This document shows positions 11,901-26,209 of a DNA stretch of 64,000 bases, piece after piece. Both the position numbers and the translations under genes were made by a program. The stretch is taken from assembly GCA_025331125.1 (NCBI GenBank), contig JAOALB010000214.1:1-64000 (forward strand), read 5' to 3'. Every line of letters begins with the position of its first letter. Position 1 is the first letter of the stretch. The notes under the pieces are model-generated. The model was given only the letters and a program-made list of their open reading frames with translations, was not told where the DNA came from and did not search any database. The stretch is from Mycogone perniciosa (Eukaryota; Ascomycota; Sordariomycetes; Hypocreales; Hypocreaceae).

Positions 11901-14900
11901 GGTATTTAAAAAAATTAAAATATTATTCAAGTAAATAATTATAAAGATATTAAAGTATTTCTTTAATATATTATTAATTATTTTTTAAAATATTATAGGG
12001 GTATTAATAAAACTAAAAGGTATAACTAAATATTTAAATAAACTATATTTAATTTAAAATGCAGTTATTTATTTATATCCTTCTTTAATTTAGATAAAGT
12101 TATAAGTGCTTTTACAATCTAGTACTATAAACTATTTCTTTTTATATAGTCTATCCTGCAATTTTATTATTAATAATAGTAAAGATTTATTTTTAATAAT
12201 AACTTTATTAAGCTATTAGTAGTTTATAATTAATTATAATTTACCTTTTTTCTTTAATATAAATATAATAAAATAGTTTACCTTTAATAAAAAGGGTTAA
12301 AAATACCCTTTAATTAATATATTATTTGAATAGTTATATAAGCTTTTAAACTCTTTTTTATTTAAATTATAAATTTTATAGAAAATAGTATTAATATTAT
12401 CTTTAAGTTTAATTATATAATCCTATTAACTATATTCTAGTAGCTTTATATTAAGTGTTTTTTAATAGTTTATTATATTTTTAGTATTTCTTAAAGATAT
12501 TCTGCAGTTATTTAAATAATACTATTATTTTAAAGCTTTTTATTTTAAGTATTTTATTACTATTATTAAATGCTTTTTATAAAAAGGCAACTATTTTTTA
12601 AATTTATTTATCCTTCCTTTTATTTTATTTAAGTTTTATTTTTAAATAAGTTATTTCTTTAATTAAATTAAGGGTAACCTTTTTAATTCCCTTTATTAGT
12701 TTATTTAAAGGTTTTATATTTTAAGATTTCTTCCCTGCAGTTAAATCTTTTTTAATAGTTTTAATTGCTAGGGAAGCTTTACTATTACACTACTAAAGCT
12801 AACTATTCTCTTAGTTAATATTAAAGTTATTGCATTTTAATTAAAAATAACCAAAAATAATATTATATTTATTAATATTTACTATATTATAAAAAACTAC
12901 TCCTTTATATTTAGCGATTTTAAGTTTACAGTAATTAATCTTTTACTTAACCTATCTATTATTATATATAAAAGGTCCTCCTTTTATTTAATAAACTTAA
13001 TATAGTCTAGTTTTCTCTTTTTAAAGTAACTATAAGCGATTTATAGTTATACATATAATAAAATTACTTATTGCTTTGCTATTTTTAATATATATAGCTA
13101 ATATCCTTTAAGTATTATCTTTAATTTAAAATAGAGTAAATCTTTATTATTGCTTTTATTATTCAATATTCTAAAAGATATAATTTATTAATTGCTACTT
13201 TATAGCCTTTTTATAGGTAATATTAATTATTTCCTAATTCTTTTTATTTTATATACATTTTGCAGTTAATTAAAGTTCCTTAAAGTAAATGCTACTTTTT
13301 TTCATTATAGGCAGTCCCTTTATAGGTAATAAAGTTAAATTAGTTTTAATGCAGCTTTTTTATAATTTAATTAATCTTTTTATTTTTTAAAGTAAGCTTA
13401 TACTCTATATATTTCTATATTCGCTACTTTCAAAGCCTTTCCTATAAATAAATAATATAGTTATCCTTTTATAGTATATGTTGTCTAGTAATAAATATAA
13501 GGTATTATTAGTTTATTATATATACTATTCCTTTAACTTATTTTATTTATATATAATATACTTTAAGCTATTACACTTTAAATAATATTATTAATTGCAC
13601 TTAAACCTTTTATTATAGTGGAAGTATTATTTTATTAACTTTTCTTAGCAGTAAATATAATATCCTTTAAATTTATATCCTTTAAATCTTTATAGCTAAC
13701 GATATTCCTTTAAGGTTTTAGTGTTTAATTTTATAATAATAACCTTAAAGTCTTAATATTATAGTGTTATTATTTATTCTTTAAAAGTATTGTAAGCTTA
13801 TACCTATTCTATAAAATAAAATACGATTTTAATCGGGAATATATTATACTTTACTTCTTTATAAAAGTATAGTATATAGCTATATATAATACAGGTAATT
13901 TAAAATTTAGTGTAATGCTTTTTATAAATAGGGTTATTTATAGCGTAATCTCTTTATCTATAAATATATATAGCTTTTACTTATATAGCTAAAGCAGTTA
14001 AAATTACTTTAATAGCTATTTTATTATTAGCTTTGTTTTGCGTATAAAGCTATTTATATAAGTATAAATAAATTTTATTTAATTATATATTTATAGCAAT
14101 TCTTTTAACTATATAAAGGTAATACTTATTTAAGTTATTTTTAAGGTTATTATATATTTATAGTATAGTTTCTAGTTTTAAAGGTATAACACTATATAGT
14201 AATAATCTATATTATAAACAGTTATCTTTATCTTTATTATTAGAGTTACTGCTGCTAGTTTATTTTTTATTGCCTGCAGTAATTTAATTAAAATATTTAT
14301 AGTTAATTATAGCAACTATTTATTTGTTTAAAATACTATTATCCCTATTTAACTTTATATAATTAAAGTTTAGGTTTTATTTTATTAAATTATTTAAGTG
14401 TAATAAATACCTATTTATTTTATTTTCTTTAAATATATCTTTAAAAATTAAAGATTTAACTTTTAACTAATATCCCTTTTAATTTATTATAAATATCTTT
14501 CTAGGTTATTTTAAGTATTATCTGCTTTTATTCTTATTAGATTTATAAATCAAGCAGCTATTATTATAGTATATAGTCTAGCTAAATAATATATAATTAA
14601 TAGCTTTTAAAACTATATTAACCTTTTATTTAGGTTTTAGCGCAGGCTTTTAAAGTTTATTAGCTTTTAGCTTTTATAAAGCTTTATAGTCCTTTAAAAT
14701 ATATCTTAGCTTATTATAGTTATAATAAATAACCTTCGCTTTTCCTTTTTAAATAGTATTTAAATCTATTTAACTCAATCTTTTATTATTAAAGTTAGCG
14801 ATATATTCTTATTGCTTTTTACTTTAATTTATATATCTTTAATATTTATAAACTTATCTAAATTACTATTATCTTTTTTTTATATTTAAATAAAGTTTAT

Positions 14901-15840
14901 AAAGTAAATTATTTAAATTTATATACTTTTTAATAAATGTAATAATGCCTTTATTGCAAGAGAATTTATAAGCTTCCCTTTTAACTTTTAGCTTAAATCT
15001 ATTATAAAAGTATTTAATAAAGGCAGAATTTCCTTATTTAACTTTGAAAATATAGTTTTTAAAGTATATAATATAATTAAAGTATTTCTTTTTCTAGACT
15101 AAATTTATAAATTTATTTTCTATAGTATATTCTTTATTCATATTATTAAGAATATTCTTTAATTCTTTTTTAACTTAATTATAGCTAGCGAATATAAGCT
15201 AGGCTTATTTATTAGCTTTACTTTTATTATTAAAGAAACCCCTTTATATAAATTTAAACTATTTTAAAGTATTCTTTTTAAGTTATTTAGCAGTTAAAAG
15301 GACTTTATTAATCTTTATATTAAAGCTAATTGAGAAATAGGTAAAACAGTTATATAGTGAAGTAAAAAACAGTTAAAATGCTATAGTACTTTTATTAAAA
15401 GGCTTAAAAGGCTATATTTTAAGCGACTCTTTTAAGTCCCTTAAAGGTTAATTCCCTTTATAGTTTAATATAAAGTTTAAAGCAAATATAGGCAGTATTT
15501 AATTTTATAAGTTTATAATAATTATTTACTATTAGTAAATTATTTAATTAAATTTAATATTTTTAGTAATTAAATATTAATAGTATTACTTTTATTTTAT
15601 ATAGTTAACTTTTATATATTAAAAAGCTTCCTTTATATAAATATATCGTTATTTTATTTTATTAACTTGATCTTTATTTTTACATTTATTTATATTATTA
15701 TTTATATTATTATTCTGCCTTTAAAGAGGAGGTAGAATAGAGGGTAAAGTATTAAAATTATTAAAAGAGGATACTGCAGTAAATATACTTGCAATATTAC
15801 TTAAAATTCTTAATAGCCTTTTAAATAAAAGTTATTAATG
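8906..15840 (-). pseudogene. Gypsy-1 gag-pol polyprotein remnant (RIP-inactivated)
   Basis: Read on the minus strand, the order is gag, reverse transcriptase, RNase H, integrase, as in Ty3/gypsy. The gag zinc knuckle at about 14690-14740 reads YYNYNK...YILKDYK, with its Cys and His now Tyr. Reverse transcriptase lies at about 11750-12350: a K-K-K-G-K-L segment near 12240-12290, then PLPLIN, and the catalytic box YLDD as YLNN at about 11920-11945. The integrase core lies at about 10560-10690, with LVLLDFIIKLLLS followed by IIID.FTKYF, matching the usual 'DFI.KLP.S ... VDRFTK' pattern. Many stops are present. The same polyprotein occurs as a fragment at 35740-38243 and as a fresher copy from 61963. 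Confidence 0.88.
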
Positions 15841-16217
15841 TATAATAATCTAGGTTAATTCCTAATAGTTGGATTAAAGTTTATAGGTTTATATTAACAG
15901 AAAGGTTAAAGATAAATACTAAATAAAGTAATATAGTTATAATTATATAAAATAAGCGGTTTTAGTAAACATAATTTATTAATAACTATTTAAATAATTA
16001 TATTAAATAAATAATAAGCTGGTTATATATATATAAAACAGAGTTATAATAATTAGTAAAGAATATAGCTATATTCCTAATAATTTAAAGTTTATAATTA
16101 CTTATATATATCTTTAATTATTAGCAATTTAGTATATACCTTAATAATTATATTCTTATTAGCCTGTTGTTCCGATATTCCTCTAGACCTAGGCCTTAGC
16201 CTGGTTAGGTCGTGATA
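15841..16217 (-). repeat. Gypsy-1 5' LTR
   Basis: This 377-bp LTR retains more GC at its outer end (GACCTAGGCCTTAGCCTGG, GGTCGTGATA) than its partner. That helps show the original ends, TGTCACGAC...TTACA. The target duplication TTTTA follows at 16218-16222. Confidence 0.92.
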
Positions 16218-16222
16218 TTTTA

Positions 16223-19200
16223 ATTAATTTATAGTTTAAAAGTATAAAAGCTGCAGTATATATTATTAATATAAGTTTGATGCATAGCCTTAATATAATA
16301 TTACCTATTGAAAAATTAAAGTAATAGTTTTGCGATTTTATGCCTTTATTAATAAAAGAGCTATCTAAAAATTTATAGCTAGATTAAAGTAGACTTTATA
16401 TATATAGCTGCTGCGCTTATATATTTAATAAAGACTATAAAGCTAACTAAAATAAAAGACAATTTAAAATAAAGCGTAAAGGCTTAATTAAATATTTTAT
16501 TAAATATACTATAAATAATATATATTATATTTAATTACTTTATTTAATAAAAGTAATTATTATAAAAAATATATAGTTTAATAAAACTAGCTTTTTTAAT
16601 ATTAACGAAAACAGTATAAATAAATTATTTATAGTTAAGTTGAATAAATTATTTAAATAAGTTAAAAAAAAAGAATTAGAATTCAAACTTTTTTTAATAT
16701 ATATTCCTATAATAAAGAATACTTTTATAAGTAATATAAAAGAAAAGAATATACATTTAAAGGTAAAGATTATATAAAATATTAAAATTAGTTTAATAAA
16801 CACTTTAAATAAACTATTAGTATACTTAAAAAGACCCTTTAGTCTTTAAATATTAAAGGCTACTTTAAAACAATTAATCTTTATAAATAAAACTAATATA
16901 TTAATAAAAAATTTAAGTAACGCTTTTAAAAATAACTTACCCCTTTTTTTAAAAAAAAAACTAACAGAAAAACAGCCTTATATATTAAAGGTATATTACC
17001 TAATAAAAGAAGATAAACTACTATAATTAAAGGCAGATTAATATATAAAAGACTTACTTATTTTTATATTAAAAAAGCAGATTTTAAAGGAAAAGCTAGC
17101 TAATAATTCTTTAAATAGTAAAGCAGTAGCTAATATTTATACAGGTATAAGACTTTAAAGGAAATAACCTATAAAAAAGGTTAATAAATATCTTTTAGTA
17201 TATAAAATTAAAATATATACCTTAAATACTATGTTAAAAGATAATAAGCCTAATATATAGTTAAGAATTATAAAACCTTTTAATTTAATATTATATTAAT
17301 TACTGCTTAATTAATAAAAGCTAATAAATAATAAATTCAAGACTATAATAATAATATTTACTGTTTTTAATATAGTAATAGATTAAAAAGCTTCCTTTTA
17401 AAAAAGTTTCACTTTTAATAAATAAATTATTCATTAAAAGGATTTAGTAAAACTGCTAAAAAACTAGAAAAGGTTTATAAAATATTTATTTAAGGCTAAG
17501 TTTAAATAAACTATATATAATAAAATTAAGTCTTTGCGCATAAAAGGAACTAAGTAAAAGATATTATACTTAAAGGTAAAGAAAAAGCTATTACCTATAT
17601 ATTAGGTTTTTATATATAAATTTAACTAAAATAAAACTTGAAAATACAATAAAGTTAAATGTATAGTTTAAAGGGATTTATAAGAATACTTTATAATAAA
17701 AAATATATATATTACTATATTAATAGCGTGTTTTTATTATATTTATTACTTTAATAGTAAAACTTAACTTTAAATTAAAGTAATATCATCTTAAAAATGC
17801 TTTTTTTAATACTTTAAAAAATAGAAAATTTAAAATTAGTTATATATAAGCTTTTTAAAGGGTTTAAGTAATTAAATATTTATTTAAAGTTTACTAAAGC
17901 TTTATATAGGCTTAAAGACTTACTAAAAATATAGTTTAATAAATTATCTTTAACTTAAAAGAAATAAAGGTTAATTTTAAGCTTGAAAAAGCCTTACCTT
18001 TTCTATAACTAAACTTGAAAGACTTTTATTATATTTTATATAAGTAATATTTTAATTATATATTATTATAATAATAAAGCTTTTTATATGCAGCTATTAA
18101 ATACTTTTAAAGTAATATATAAACTTTATTGTAAAAGGGATATATAGTAATTTTTAAATATTAAAATTACTTAAAACTATAAAGAGTATAAAATATAGTT
18201 TTCCTATAAAACTTATTTTAAAAAGGTTATAAAATAATTTAAGTTTAATAATAAAATATAGCTTCCTATAACTTTAATATTAATTTTAAAGTTTAAAAAA
18301 GCTATAATATAAGCTATAAAAGGAATTATTAAAATATATTAAAAAAAGGTAAAGTTTATACTTTATAGAGTTATTATAAGAAAGTTAATATAATATATAG
18401 CGCTTTAGCTTTATTGCAGTTTTTAATTAACTTTAATAAAGAATACTTTAAACTAATTAATTAATTAATCTGCTATTTATCTATATAGTGCTTTTTAACT
18501 TTTTAATATAAAGGGTAAAGCAAAATATTAATTTTAACTGCCTTAAATAATACTTTTTTCGCTAATAATATAAATACTAAACAATTATTTTAAAAGTATT
18601 TTATTATATTTTTTTAAGCTTAATTTTATAAAATACTATATATTAAAGCACTATTAATATATCTATAATTAAAATACAGTTATTTACTTTTATTTAAATA
18701 ATAAAAAAGGCATTAAATTTATATTACTTTTTTTAATAAATAAAATTTAATTTAAATATTAATTAAAATATCAATTATAATAATTAATTAACTATATATT
18801 TTATAATTAAAGAAAGTATATAAATTAATATTTACTTATATTATATTACTATATAAAATATATAGCTTTAATAAAGATTTAAAAATATTATTTTTAGTCT
18901 TTTATCTCTCCATTAACTTTATACCTATTAATAAATTTATTAAAGCCTTTTTTTAATAGCGCTTTAAGCACTTTAAAGTACTATTAAACTCAATAGATAT
19001 ATAGTTATTAGAATAAAATATATAAAAGTATAGGAAACTATTTAATTTTAATTTAAAGGCTGCTTACTATAAAAGGTATACTTTATTACTGCAATAATTA
19101 ATTATTTAAAGCTTTCTACCTTTTATATACTTATATATAAAAGGCATTATTATTATAATTATTTAAAGCAGCCGCCTCCTTAATATAAACTAAGTCCTTT

Positions 19201-20402
19201 TCCTTTAATAAATTAAATTAAAGGTATAATACTTTTTTATATTAAATTACTATTTAATTGCATTAATATATAAATATAAAAAGAAAAAATAATATATTTA
19301 CTTAATTATTATCTTTATTAACAGTTTAAAAGAGCTAGTATATAGTTAATATAAATATTAAATAATTAAAGTATATAATTAATTAAAGTAATATAGTAAA
19401 AATAAAGCAAAAATATATAAAAAAGTATATTAATAGTTATTATTAAAATAAATAGTATACTGCTAAAAGCAGGCAATAATAATATATTAAAAGAAATCTC
19501 TTTTATTAGTAATTACTGATTTTAAATAACCTTTATAAAAAGGGGATAATAGTATAGCAGTAAAGGTAGTAGTAGGAGTAGAGGCAGAAGTAGGGACTAT
19601 TATAGGAGCAGCTATAATAGGAGCAGCAATTAAAGCAGTAATAATAGGGGCAGGGGCTAAAGTAGGATTAAAAGCATTAATAGGAGCTGCAGGAGTAGGA
19701 GGAGGAGTTAATAAAGACACTATAGCGCGCAGCTTAATAAAGGCTTCCTCGCAATTCCTAGTAAACCTTAACTTTAAATAAAAGAGAGGCTAAATAACCG
19801 GATTAGCAGGCGCAGTAATAAAAACTAAACTAGCTAGAGTAAAAGCTAATGTAAAAGCAGTAGCTAGTATAAAAGTAATAGTAAGTATAGCTGCTTAAAG
19901 ATAATTAACGCTATAATAAGTTACTTTTAAAGGGTAACTGTAACTATATTTAATTAAAAAGATATTTTTATTTTATAATTTTATTATTAATTAATAAAAG
20001 TATATTATAAAAAAATATATATAAAAAGTATAATATTTATTAACGCTATATTAATATTATTAATACTACTATTATTAATAATAATAATAATATTAATAAT
20101 TAAAGAAAAAAAGTAAAAAATAAAGTTAAAGGATAGTTAATATATTTATTTTAATTATTTAAAATTAATTTACCTATTTAAAAAGCTTTATTATTTAACT
20201 TTTTATTATTATAAATTAATAATAGCTATAGTGTTTATATCCCTTTTACCTTTAATAATAAAATATTAATATATATTTATAATAAAAAAGTTTTTAATTA
20301 AGTAAAAAAGGCTTTAAAAATACAGCTAAACAGTTATAATACTATAAATAAACTAGGATAGCAGTTAATAAGGTACTAGGAATAGCTTTATTAATTAAAG
20401 GG
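16223..20402 (+). pseudogene. Copia A pol, 3' piece (integrase, reverse transcriptase, RNase H) and 3' leader
   Basis: This is the continuation of the copia polyprotein after gypsy-1. The copia reverse transcriptase is visible at about 17880-18110: a segment reading RLKDLLK..FNKLS, then the catalytic box near 18035-18060 reading FYISNILIIY where copia elements have FYVDDILI. Homology with inverted copia B continues to about 19250 (TTAATTGCATTA). The stretch from about 19280 to 20402 has no counterpart in copia B. It includes an Ala/Val/Gly-coding, less RIP-damaged patch at about 19490-19900. The sequence ends in a short purine run just before the 3' LTR. Confidence 0.78.
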
Positions 20403-20676
20403 TATATTAGGTTAGGTAGGCTAAGGATTTACTATTTATTAGTATTTATTAGCGTTAAGGAGCTTTTATCTATTTATATAGCAGATACTAGTTAATATAT
20501 ATATCGCGTAAGCAATATATTAGACTATATAGGCGCTTAGAATATATATAGTCTACATTTTCCTTTATATTAGCTATATATATATAGCGAGGCTATTATA
20601 GTATATTTATTACTAGAATTAAACTTTATTCCTATTTCTCTCTATACTTTATATAGCTGTACTGCGCTCTGCAATA
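20403..20676 (+). repeat. Copia A 3' LTR
   Basis: This is a 274-bp direct copy of the LTR at 5770, starting TATTAGGTTAGG (TG mutated to TA) and ending GCTCTGCAATA. It abuts inverted copia B interior with no gap and no matching target duplication. Confidence 0.9.
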
Positions 20677-23600
20677 CTAATGCAATTCAATAGTAACTTG
20701 GTATAAAAAGGCATTGCGCCTTTAATTTAACTTATTAAAGGAGGAGGACTTAGTTTATATTAAGGAGGCGGCTACTTTAGGTAGCTGTAATAATAATGCC
20801 TTTTATATATAGGCGCGCGAAGGGTAGAAAGCTTTATATAATTGGTTATTACAGTAATAAAGTGCGCCTTTTATAGTAAATAGCCTTTAAGCTAAAATTA
20901 AATAGTTTCTTGTACTTTTATATATTTTATTCCAGTAACTATATATCTATTAAGTTTAATAGTACTTTAAAGTATTTAAAGCGCTGTTAAAGAAAGGCTT
21001 TAATAAGCCTATTAGTAGCTATAAAGTTAATAAAGAAATAAAAGATTAAAAATAATCCTTTCTAGTATTCCTATTAAAACTATATATTTCATATATTAAT
21101 ATAATATAGGTAAATATTAATTTGTATACTTTCTTTAATTATAAAATATATAGTTAATTAATTATTATAATTAATATTTTAATTAATATTAAAGTTAAAT
21201 TTTATTTTTTAAAAAAAGTAATATAAGTTTATGGCCCTTTTTACTATTTAAATAAAAGTAAATAACTTTACTTTAATTATAAATATACTAATAGTACTTT
21301 AATATATAGTATTCTATAAAATAAAGCCTAAAAGGAGTATAATAAAATACCTTTGAAATCATCTTTAAATATTTATATTATTAGTAAAAGAAGTATTATT
21401 TAAGGCAGTTAAAACTTATATTTTACTTTACTTTTTATATTAAAAAGCTAAGAAATATTATATATATAAATAGTAAATTAGCTGGTTAACTGCTTCAAAG
21501 TGCCTTTTATTAAGGTTAGTTAAAAACTGCAATAAAGCTAAAGTATTATATATTATATTTAGCTTTATTATAATAGCTATAAAAGGTATAGATTTTACTT
21601 TTTCTTAATATATTTTAATAGTTGCTTTTATAGTTTATATTATAGCTTTTTTAAACTTTATAACTAGTATTAAAACTATAGGAAGTTATATTTTATTATT
21701 AAATTTAAATTATTTTATAACTCTTTTAAAATAGGTTTTATAGGAAAGGTATATCTTATACTCTTTATAGTTTTAGGTAATTTTAATACTTAAAAACTAT
21801 TATATATCCCTTTTACTATAAAGTTTATACTTTACTTTAAATGCATTTAATAGCTTAGTATAAAGAGCTTTATTATTATAATAATATATAATTAAAATAT
21901 TATTTATATAAAATATAATAAAAATCTTTTAAGTTTAATTATAGAAAAGGCAAGGCTTTTTAAAGCTTAAAATTAACTTTTATTTCTTTAAGGTTAAAGA
22001 TAATCTATTAAATTATAGTTTTAGTAAGTCTTTTAGCCTATATAAGGCTTTAGCAAGCTTTAAATAAATATTTAATAGCTTAAAACCTTTAAAAAGCTTA
22101 TATATAACTACTTTTAAATTTTTATCCTTTAAAGTATTAAAAAAAGCGTTTTTAATATTATACTGCTTTAATGTAAAGTTAAATTCTATTATTAAAGTAA
22201 TAAATATATAGAAAGAATATACTATTAATATAGCTATATATATACTTTCTATTATAAAGTATTCCTGTAAATCCCTTTAAACTATAAATTAAACTTTATA
22301 ATATTTTAAATTTCTGTTTTAGTTAATTTTATATATAAAAACTTAATATATAAATAATAGCTTTATCTTTACTTTTAAGTATAGTATCTTTTATTAGGTT
22401 CCTTTTATATATAGAGAGTTAATTTTATTATATACAGTTTATTTAAACTTAGCTTTAAATAAATATTTTATAAGCTTTTTTTAGTTTTTTAGCAGTTTTA
22501 TTAAATCCTTTTAATAAATAGTTTATTTATTAAAAGTAATACTTTTTGAAAAGGAAGCTTTTTAGTTTATTACTGCATTAAAGACAATAAATACTATTAC
22601 TATACTTTTTAATTTATTATTTATTAGCTTTTATTAATTAAATAATAATTAATATAGTATTAAATTAAAGAGTTTTATAATTATTAAATATATATTAGGC
22701 CTATTATCTTTTAAAGTAGTATTTAAAGTATATATTTTACTTTTATATATTAAAAGATATTTATTAACCTTTTTATAGGTTATTTCCTTTAAAGTTTTAT
22801 ACTTTTATAAGTATTAACTACTATTTTACTGTTTAGGGAATTGTTAATTAACCTTTCCTTTAAAATTTGCTTTTTTAATATAAAAGTAGGTAAGTCTTTT
22901 ATATACTAGTCTGCCTTTAACTATAGCAGTTTATTTTCTTTCATTAGGTAATATACTTTTAATATATAAGGCTGTTTTTTTATTAGCTTTTTTTCTTTAA
23001 AGAGGGGTAAATTGCTTTTAAAGGTATTGGTTAAAGTTCCTATTAGTGCACTAGTTTTATTTATAGAGATTAACCATTTTAAAGTAGCCTTTAATATTTA
23101 AAAATTAAAAAGTTTTTTAAATACATTAATAGTTTACTTAAAGCGTTTATTAAACTGATTTTAATACTCTATATAATTTTTACCTTTAAAGTATACTCTT
23201 TTTTTTATATTATTTATAAAGGTATTTTTTACTGCAGGAATATATATTAAAAAGAGTCTAAATTCTAGTTTATTTTCTTCAATTTTATTAACTAGTTTAT
23301 TTAATTTAACTATAAATAGCTTATCTGTACCTTTTTCTTTATTATTAAAGAAGCTACTGTTATTAAACTATATACTTTTATAATAATTACTTTTATTAAA
23401 TAAAGTAATTAAATGCAATATATATTATTTGCAGTATATTTGATACAATATTTAATTAGGCTTTTAGGCTTTATTTTAAATTCTCTTTTATTCCGGCTAG
23501 CTTTATACTCTTTATTAAATATATAAGCGCGGTAGCTATATATATAAAGTCTGCTTTAATCTAGCTATAGGTTTACAGATAGCTTTTTTATTAAAAAGGG

Positions 23601-26209
23601 CGCAAAATTGCAAAACTATTACTTTAATTTTTTATTAGGTAATATTATATTAAGGCTATATATAGGATTTATATTAATAATATATACTGCAGCTTTTATA
23701 CTTTTAGGCCATAAACTAATTAAAAGGCTTATAGCTTTAAGTATTTTTATTAATTTCTTTATAACTTCCTAACCTATACGCTTTCAGGCGCTATTTAGCT
23801 TATATATATAAAAAAGGGCAAGCCTTAAAATAATTCCTTTTGCGTTTACCTAGATTTAAAAGTATATTAAGCCTTTAACTGCAATTATAGCTTTTTATTA
23901 TTTTACTTAAAACAATATATTAAAATATTATATTGCGTTTTTACTATATTTATAAACTTAAAAAGAGTATTAAAAACAGTATTTTATTTCTTATTTAATA
24001 AAGGGTATATATATAACTATAAACTATATTTTCTTTTAAGTATTAAAAGCTAATTAATTTTATTATAACTATAAAAATAGTTTTAGAAATCTTAGTATAC
24101 TTTAACAAATAGTTTTAATGCTTATCTTTAAGATATTCTATAAAAGATAACCTATTTTATATATATAAAAGTATAGGCTTTGCACTTTATTTATATAGTT
24201 CCTTTAATATATATATTTATTGCGTTTTTCTATTAATACTTCAAGCGCTTTTAAGCCTAAATGTCTTAATTATAGGTGCTAAAGCTGCTTTAAATTATTA
24301 TATAGTATTAATAGGTTATATATTAGTCTTCTCTTTTTTTTTAACGTTATATAAATATAGTAATTTATATGAAAAAGAAAGAATAAAGCAGTTATACTGT
24401 TTAAGATAGTATATTTAAAGATAAAGGTAATATAAAGTAATAGGGGTTTATATTCAAGAAATAAAAGATTATACCTATACTTTACCTTCCTTATAATTAT
24501 ATTTAAATTTACTATACTAGTATACAGTATATTATTATACCCTATAAACTATATTCCTGCTTTTTGAAGCTTTAATAAAGATATAATATTAATATAAAAT
24601 CCTTTAACTATAGCTATATCTATAAACTCTATTAAATGTACTGCATTTTAGTATAGATTATAAAGAGTATCCTTTAATAAGCAGCGTCCTATTTTAACTA
24701 TAAAATACTTAAATCCTCTTACTTTAATATAGTTATTTTTTATATTTAAAATAAGAAAGCTAAAAATAAAGTAATTCCTGCTATTTATTAAATAAATAGC
24801 ATTATAAGTATTAAAGAAAGTGCTTTATAAAAAGCTGTAAAGTATATCTTATATATTAATATATATTAATATATTTATTATATATACTATAATGCTTATA
24901 TCTTTTTTATTAATTAAGTTTAGGGAGATTAAAGCAGCTATAATAATTAAAGCTATACCTTTTTAAGTTAAAGCTATAAAGTTAATACCCTTTTTACTAA
25001 ACTTATCGCGGAGTATATACTGTTTATCTTTTTAGAAGTAAATATAAATTTCTATAGTTTATTGCAGGTTAAAGATATATTTCCCTTTTTTATTAGGTTT
25101 TCCTTCAAGCGCAGTAAATAGTATATTATAATCTTTTAAAGGCTAATTATACCTTTTTTATTTATATAGGCATTTTTTCTTAATAGAAGCTATTAAATAT
25201 ATAATATTATTTATTATAGTTTTATTTAAATAGTTATTAAATATTATATAAAGTCTATAAATATAACTCTTTATATTTTATATATTATTTAAAAAAAGTT
25301 AACTAACTTAATTAAAAGAAAAAATCTTAGCAGTTTTACTGCTTTTAATTTAACTATTTATATAGTATAGGTAATATAAAGTAAAGTTTAAAGTATAATA
25401 TACTTTAATAGCTTTTAAAAAAGCCTTTTAAGCATCTATTCCTATAACTTTAAAGAGCTTATACTTTACTGCATTTATATAAACGCGCGCTTAATTTATA
25501 TACTATACTTTTAGCTTTAAATTCTTATACTTTATATTATATAAAATGCATTTATATAAAATCTATACTTTTCTATATATTATATCTTTATAAAGAGCTA
25601 ATTATTCTTTAAAGTTCTTTATAACTTAATAAATAGTAAACTTAGCGTTTAATCTTTATTATTTTTATTAATTGCTTTAATAATAGTAAAGGCTAATACT
25701 ATAGTTTAGGTTATAGCTTTAAAGTCTATAAAGATTAAAGTATAGATACTAGTATTAACTATCTTTTATATTTATTTAAAGATTACTGCTTTAGCTTTCC
25801 TCTTTTTCATATATAAAGTAATAGTGTATTAATATTTATAAAGTAGGCTGTTATAATAAATAAAGATATCTATTAAAGTAGTTTCTTTTCTAAATACTTT
25901 TAAAGCAGTTTCTTTTACTTTAGCTAAAGTAAATAGCTTTAAAGCAGGGAAATAATTATTATTTTAATTAAAGAGATTAAAATTAACTTTATTCTAAATC
26001 TTTATAGTAGTTATATAGTTATTTAAAACAGTAATCTATTTAATTTACTAGACTATTAAATCTAGCTTTATAAAGGTAATATCTCTTATATTATTTATTA
26101 TAGAAAATAGCTTTAAAAGCTTAAAATTAAACAGAAAAAATAAAGGTAAATATATAATATTAAAGGAAGTTTCTAGTAACTTTAATAGCTATTACCTAGG
26201 CTTTATAAC
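20677..26209 (-). pseudogene. Copia B gag-pol remnant (RIP-inactivated)
   Basis: This is the minus-strand polyprotein with the order gag (right), GAG-pre-integrase/integrase (about 24100-24330), reverse transcriptase (about 21880-22030) and a C-terminal end at the left. It is uninterrupted here, so it serves as the template that identifies the split copia A pieces and the fragment at 59192-61562. Stops occur in all frames. At 20740-20850 some CG-containing words remain (GGCGCGCGAAGG), so damage is slightly lighter at that end. Confidence 0.82.

Larger units (their letters stand above)
8524..16222 (-). mobile_element. Gypsy-1, full-length Ty3/gypsy element nested in copia A
   Basis: Two LTRs of 377 bp (8529-8905 and 15841-16217) enclose 6.94 kb of minus-strand gag-pol. 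A perfect target duplication TTTTA sits at 8524-8528 and 16218-16222. Removing the element and one TTTTA restores continuity with copia B (about 23660-23770). The sequence is heavily RIP-mutated. The element is transcribed leftward, so 15841-16217 is its 5' LTR. Confidence 0.93.
5770..20676 (+). mobile_element. Copia A, Ty1/copia retrotransposon interrupted by gypsy-1
   Basis: Two direct LTRs of 274 bp each (5770-6043 and 20403-20676) bracket plus-strand copia gag-pol sequence in two pieces, 6044-8528 and 16223-20402. Together these give about 6.66 kb of interior. The pieces are separated by a complete minus-strand gypsy-1 element with target duplication TTTTA. The reading frames carry many stops and RIP transitions. 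The outer target duplication is not visible: the left flank is TATCT and the right flank is CTAAT. The outside of this element has therefore been rearranged. Confidence 0.85.

Noticed and set aside
16540..16803. 87-codon minus-strand frame made of Ile, Leu, Phe and Asn
   Set aside because: It lies antisense within copia A pol. AT-rich DNA yields such hydrophobic frames by chance.
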